A stretch of DNA of 64,000 nt from Vanilla planifolia (taxonomy: Eukaryota; Streptophyta; Magnoliopsida; Asparagales; Orchidaceae). A program made the translations under genes and the position numbers. The stretch spans positions 1,172,910 to 1,236,909 of the forward strand of contig JAIUJO010000085.1 of assembly GCA_023846275.1 (NCBI GenBank). Reading direction: 5' to 3'. The notes beneath the pieces are model-generated. The model was not told where the DNA came from, did no database searches, and saw nothing but the letters and a program-made list of their open reading frames with translations. Below, in pieces: positions 58,740 to 64,000 of the stretch (positions are counted from its first letter, which is position 1; every line of letters begins with the position of its first letter).

Positions 58740-59480
58740 GGCACACAAATAAGCATATACACATGCACATAGACACACATGTATATGCATAGATACTAAA
58801 ACATGCACACACATGCGTGTACTGATGCACAACCACATATGCCCACATATATTGATACATAAGCCCACACAAACACACACATAGACACATTTACACATGT
58901 GCACATGCACACAAACACAAACATGCACAAGCTTACAAAGACATGAAAACACATTCACGCATGACATGTACAAGAACACATGCACAAACACTTGCACATG
59001 CATAGACATATGCAAACCCACACATGCAAACATACACATACACTCACCCACAAACACATGCACAAAAGTATAGACACACATGCATGCATACACAAGCACG
59101 AATGCATAGATTCTAGAAACAAACACATATAGACACAAGCATACAAGTCGACATACACACATGTATGAGTACATGCACACAAACCCATACACACCCAAAC
59201 AAATGAAAACAAAACACACATGCAGTTTAAACACACACAAAGACATATGTATGCACACATGCACATGCACCTACACACATAAACAAACCCACACACATAT
59301 GAACACGAACACACATACACAAGCATACACACACCCACAGATGCATGTACATGCACATGCATATACAACCACACATTACACACATGCACATAAATGCATA
59401 CACAAGAACCCACACACAAACACACATGCAAATGCTCTCTCTCACACACAAACAAGAACATGCACATGCAGATTTACTCA
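58740..59480. repeat. Diverged duplicate of 63,185-63,880
   Basis: The words ACAAATAAGCA, CCTACATATATTGATACATA (here CCCACATATATTGATACATA, about 58,842), ACTCACCCACAAA (59,044) and AACACACATGCAAATGCTCT (about 59,417) recur in order at about 4.41-4.46 kb to the right. Identity is perhaps three quarters. Confidence 0.82.
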
Positions 59481-59714
59481 CAAATACAAATAAGTACATA
59501 TGCACACATCAAAAATACATGACCATATACACTCCTATGCATGCACACACAAAGCACCACACAGATGCTGAAACACATACACAACCATGCACACACACAT
59601 ACATAGGCACACATGCACACATATAGCACATTAACATGCACACACACACACCCATTGATGCACATTCATGTGAAGGCAAGCAAACAAGCATGTATGCATG
59701 TACACACACACACA

Positions 59715-59731
59715 CTCTGTCTCTCTCTCTC
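59715..59731. repeat. (CT)n tract
   Basis: CTCTGTCTCTCTCTCTC is a pyrimidine run that breaks the purine-pyrimidine alternation. It is the longest CT run I noticed in the satellite. Confidence 0.9.
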
Positions 59732-60248
59732 ACACACACACACACAAAAACATATACACATGCACACAAATTGCATACACATACACATTTGCATGCACAT
59801 GTACACACACCAAGAAAACAAAAAAAACACACACACAACAATAAGCATAAGTATAACCCCCACACATATGTAAATGCACGCACAAACACATGCAATTGTA
59901 CATGCATTAACACTCATGCACATGCACAAAAACACTTAAACATACACACGCATGAATGCATGCACAAAAACATGCACATATGGACATAAGAGCAAATGCA
60001 CATGTGCACATCCAGCAAAAATATGCACACATATGCATGCACACACCTACGCTTGCATGTACATGCATAGAAAGATATGCACAAATACGACAAGACACAC
60101 TCACACACCCACACGTAGACATGACCATCTCATGCACTAGCACAGCAAAACAACACACACATCCACAAACACAAACACAAATATACACACATGGTCACAC
60201 TCATGTGAGAACATGCACCCAAACATACATGCACACACACACACACAC

Positions 60249-60838
60249 TTGTCACAGGTGCCTACATGCATGCATGCATGAAGACATGCCTACAAACATG
60301 CTCAAATGCATGCACACATTTATGCAACAGCACAAACTCAAGAGCACATGAACATAGAAGTACATAGACATGTATACCAACGCACATGCATGCACTCCCA
60401 TACCCAAACACATGAACACCTACACACACATGCATATGCACACACACTCGCACAAATATGGATACATGCAAATACACACACATGCAAACAAACACAGACA
60501 CACACACAAATGCACACAAATACAAACAAATACACACATGCATACAAATGTATTTACATGTGCAAACATGCATACTCATTGATGCACACACATGCACACA
60601 CATATATACATGAAAACACATGAACACACATATATGCATATATGTACTGCATGCACACGCACAAGCACATGCAAGCACAAGCTCACAACTTATGCACACA
60701 CCTACATGTATTCACACGCATATGGACACATGCACATGGTTTACACATACTCACATATGCATTATTGCATAGACACACACTTTGGCATATGTGCATGCAT
60801 TCATAAGCACACATGCACTCACATATGCACACGCACAC
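60249..60838. repeat. ~590-bp tandem array, copy 1
   Basis: The unit starts at TTGTCACAGGTGCCTACATG. It contains a GCATGCATGCATGAAG word, ACATTTATGCAACA, GAGCACATGAACATAGAAG (60,342) and a TGCATTATTGCATAG word, and ends before the next TTGTCACAGG. The next unit starts exactly 590 bp later, and the two are almost identical apart from a few indels and substitutions. Confidence 0.97.
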
Positions 60839-61434
60839 TTGTCACAGGTGCCTACATGCATGCATGCATGAAGCCATGCCTACAAACATGCTCAAATGCA
60901 TGCACACATTTATGCAACAACACAAACTCAAGAGCACATGAACATAGAAGTACATAGACATGTATACCAATGCACATGCATGCACTCCCATACCCACACA
61001 CATGCACATGCACACACACTCACACAAATGTGGATACATGCAAATACACACACATGCAAACAAACACAGACACACACAAATGCACACAAATACAAACAAA
61101 TACACACATGTATACAAATGTATTTACATGTGCAAACATGCATACTCATTGATGCACACACATGCACACACATATATACATGAAAACACATGAACACACA
61201 TATATGCACATATGTACTGCATGCACATGCACAAGCACATGCAAGCACAAGCTCACAACTTATGCACACACCTACATGTATTCACACGCATATGGACACA
61301 TGCACATGGTTTACACATACTCACACACATGCATACTCACACATGCATTACTGCATAGACACACACTCTGGAATATGTGCATGCATGCATAAGCACACAT
61401 GCACTCACATATGCACATGCACACTTGTCATAGG
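60839..61434. repeat. ~590-bp tandem array, copy 2
   Basis: Copy 2 carries GAGCACATGAACATAGAAG at 60,932. It differs from copy 1 by small indels, lacking a short ACACCTACAC-type piece early on and gaining an extra CACACATGCATACTC piece near 61,325-61,340. Its length is about 596 bp. Confidence 0.97.
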
Positions 61435-61976
61435 TGCCTACATGCATGCATGCATGAAGACATGCCTACAAACATGCTCAAATGCATGCACACATTTATG
61501 CAACAACACAAGCTCAAGAGCACATGAACATAGAAGTACATAGACATGTATACCAATGCACATGCATGCACTCCCATACCCACACACATGAATACCTACA
61601 CACACATGCACATGCACACACACTCGCACAAATGTGGATACATGCAAAAATGCACACAAATACAAACAAATACACACATGCATAAAAATGTATTTACATG
61701 TGCAAACATGCATACTCATTGATGCACACACATGCACACACATATATACATGAAAACACATGAATACACATATATGCACATATGTAGTGCATGCACATGC
61801 ACAAGCACATGCAAGCACAAGCTCACAACTTATGCACACACCTACATGTATTCACATGCATATGGACACATGCACATGGTTTACACATACTCATACACAT
61901 GCATTACTGCATAGACACACACTCTGGCATATGTGCATGCATGCATAAGCACACATGCACTCACATATGCACACAT
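61435..61976. repeat. ~590-bp tandem array, copy 3 (shorter)
   Basis: The copy begins TTGTCATAGGTGCC, with GAGCACATGAACATAGAAG at 61,518. It lacks a ~35-bp ACACACATGCAAACAAACAC piece present in the other two and some of the CA-rich stretch near its end, so it is about 542 bp. After 61,976 the sequence becomes ordinary satellite. A looser relative of its central word (TCATGAACACATGAACACAG) lies at 62,602. Confidence 0.95.
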
Positions 61977-62276
61977 AAACAAAAAAACATAAGCACACAA
62001 GCCAAACACACACATGCACACACATTCATACAAATGCACATGCATAAGCATAGGAACTCAAACACACAGTCACCAACACATGCAGTAATGCACAAACATA
62101 TGCCAACAAACATTCATACACATGCTGACACATGCACATACATACACATGTGCAAATGCACAAATACATATGCACAAAGCACACAAACATGCACACACAC
62201 ACATATATGAATGAATCCATAGACAAGCACACACATGCATACATGTACAAACACACAAAAATAAATGCATGCATGC

Positions 62277-62296
62277 ACACACACACACACACACAC
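62277..62296. repeat. (AC)10 microsatellite
   Basis: A run of about twenty AC bases ends at CGAGCTCATACG. Confidence 0.88.
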
Positions 62297-63184
62297 GAGC
62301 TCATACGCACATACATGCATGTACACCCACACAAACCTATACAGACATGCACAAACACACACACACACACATCCATGCACACACACATGCATGTACACGT
62401 AAATGCATGCTCAAAAATACACACACATAAGGCAATCATATGCACTTAGCATAGGCACAACACACACATGTGCACATAAAAATAGACAAATGCACACTTG
62501 GACACACACACACACATGAGAACATGCGCACAAACATATATGCATACACACACTTGCATGTACACACATGATGCTTTACATGCATGCACACATGCACAAA
62601 TTCATGAACACATGAACACAGAAGTACACCAGATGTACAACCACATGCACACATATACACAAGCACAAACACCAACATGCATATAAACACATGCACCTAC
62701 ATACAAGCACACACACAAACATAGTACCTACAAAGACTCATGCTGATGCACACATGCAAAGACACGCACTCACACACAAACGTAAACACTTGCAAATGGA
62801 CACACATGTACATGCACCACACAAGTACACACACACACACTAATGCCACCAATGCAAACAAACATAGACACACACATATGCACTTGCACACACATACGCA
62901 CTCACAGACACACATATGCAAGCAAGTCCATAGGTGCACATACGCACACACATAAATACGTATTACACACACACACACATACATGAGCACATGCACATGA
63001 AAGCATGCAAGAACTGACATGTATGCATTCACACATATACACACACATGCATGAACATGCATACACGCATGTGCACACATGCACACGAGCATGCACAAAT
63101 GCATATATACTACTACATAGTGATGCATTCCTACACATGAACATTTACACACATGTGCACACGTACTTTAATATGCCCACACAA

Positions 63185-63880
63185 ATGAAAAAACAAAGGG
63201 ACACAAATAAGCACACATACATAAGCACACACACCAACACAGATCCACATGCATATGCATAGGTGCTCCAACATGCATGCACGATGCACAAACACACACG
63301 CCTACATATATTGATACATATGCCTACACATTAGCATACACTCACACACATTCACACATGTGCACATGCACATGCAAACAACCACATGCAAAAAATTCAC
63401 ACATGTAGAATTGCACACACACATGCAAACACACACACATGCATAAACACTGGCACATGCACACACACATGCACACCCATACATGTATGCATACACATAC
63501 ACTCACCCACAAATGCATGCACAAGCACACACATGCACACACATGCATGCATACACACAAAAAGAAACATACAAGCCCAAATACACACATTTGTGGGTAT
63601 ACACACACACAAACCCACACACACCCATACACACATTTGTGTATGTTTAAAAAAACACACTCATGCACACATGTGAGTGCACACATGCATCTATACACCT
63701 ACACACATGAACAAACCCACACACACACTTGCACACAAACACAAGCACCCACATAGATGCTTGTATATGCATGTGCATGCACAACTAGACATACACACGT
63801 GCACACAAATGCACCCAAACACAAACACACATGCATATGCTCTATCACACACACATAAGAACATGCACATCCACACTCAC
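63185..63880. repeat. Diverged duplicate of 58,740-59,480
   Basis: This is the partner copy. Anchors are ACAAATAAGCA (63,204), CCTACATATATTGATACATA (63,301), ACTCACCCACAAA (63,500) and AACACACATGCATATGCTCT (about 63,823). The array probably continues past the window edge. Confidence 0.82.
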
Positions 63881-64000
63881 ACACAAACAATTATGCACAC
63901 ATGCAAACACACTTAAGCATACACACACTTATACATGCACACACATGCACACACAAACACCCACACAAATGCACACATGCACAGCCATACACACACTCAA

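Larger units (their letters stand above)
56440..59480. repeat. Partial higher-order copy C
   Basis: The anchors of arrays A and B recur in the same order: CATAGGCATAAAAAACATGG (56,456), CATAAGCTT (57,263), CATGAACATAAAACAACATG (57,324), TCATGAACACATGAACATAG (58,281), CACTATCACATAGTC (58,631) and TATGCATAGATACT (about 58,784). Distances between anchors are shorter than in A, so this copy has lost sequence or is more rearranged. Its right part (58,740-59,480) also pairs with 63,185-63,880. Confidence 0.68.
30361..64000. repeat. Satellite block II: same degenerate (CA/TG) array
   Basis: The composition, strand bias and word set are the same as in block I, with the same long but meaningless open frames on both strands. 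It resumes immediately after the retroelement (TACATGTACACATACACAAA) and runs to the window's end. It holds the rest of array B, partial copies C and D, and several local tandem duplications, each listed separately. No gene, RNA gene or second transposon was found in it. Confidence 0.95.

Noticed and set aside
60249-61976. Regularly repeated units considered as a CRISPR array
   Set aside because: The units are ~590 bp and wholly repeated, without short repeats alternating with unique spacers, and the context is eukaryotic satellite.
1-64000. Telomeric or interstitial telomere repeats
   Set aside because: No run of TTTAGGG, TTAGGG or their complements was found. The array words are CA/TG based.
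1-64000. tRNA, rRNA or other structured RNA genes
   Set aside because: No cloverleaf box A/B words or rRNA core words were recognised on reading either strand. Weak short matches are expected by chance.

Overview
The window has no intact gene. About 57 kb of its 64 kb is one degenerate simple-sequence satellite. On the + strand it is A/C-rich, built from short words such as CACACA, TGCACA, CATGCA and CATACACA. A single 6.8-kb AT-rich insert interrupts it, and that insert is a decayed Ty1/copia LTR retrotransposon resembling the Sirevirus (SIRE/Maximus) lineage. This element family, the strongly transition-biased divergence of its LTRs and the lack of host genes point to plant nuclear heterochromatin. 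I think a seed plant is likely, but nothing here identifies a species.

Layout: 1-23,592, satellite block I; 23,593-30,360, fossil copia element (left LTR, gag, protease, integrase, reverse transcriptase and RNase H remnants, purine tracts, longer right LTR); 30,361-64,000, satellite block II. The many long open frames in the satellite, reading as His/Thr/Met on + and Cys/Val/Met on -, are artefacts. The satellite mostly alternates purine and pyrimidine. All three stop codons are pyrimidine-purine-purine, so strict alternation cannot contain a stop in any of six frames.

The satellite is not structureless. Idiosyncratic words act as anchors and reveal older and younger duplications. Array 'A' (about 780-7,000) is collinear with array 'B' (about 23,050-23,592, then 30,361-36,900). 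The retroelement sits inside B at a place that A preserves as an empty site (near 1,300). Partial further copies occur at about 56,440-59,480 ('C') and 60,050-64,000 ('D'). Other diverged pairs lie about 4.45, 12.3 and 36.3 kb apart. Superimposed on these are recent local tandem duplications: a nearly identical 353-bp pair (4,904-5,611), a three-copy ~590-bp array (60,249-61,976), and pairs of 24, 24, 30, 36, 39, 81 and 95 bp.

Two tempos are visible. Old, roughly 20-25% diverged large duplications and an old element coexist with near-identical local duplications. This suggests a satellite that grows by local unequal exchange or slippage, without homogenisation across the array. All divergence and age figures are estimates by eye.
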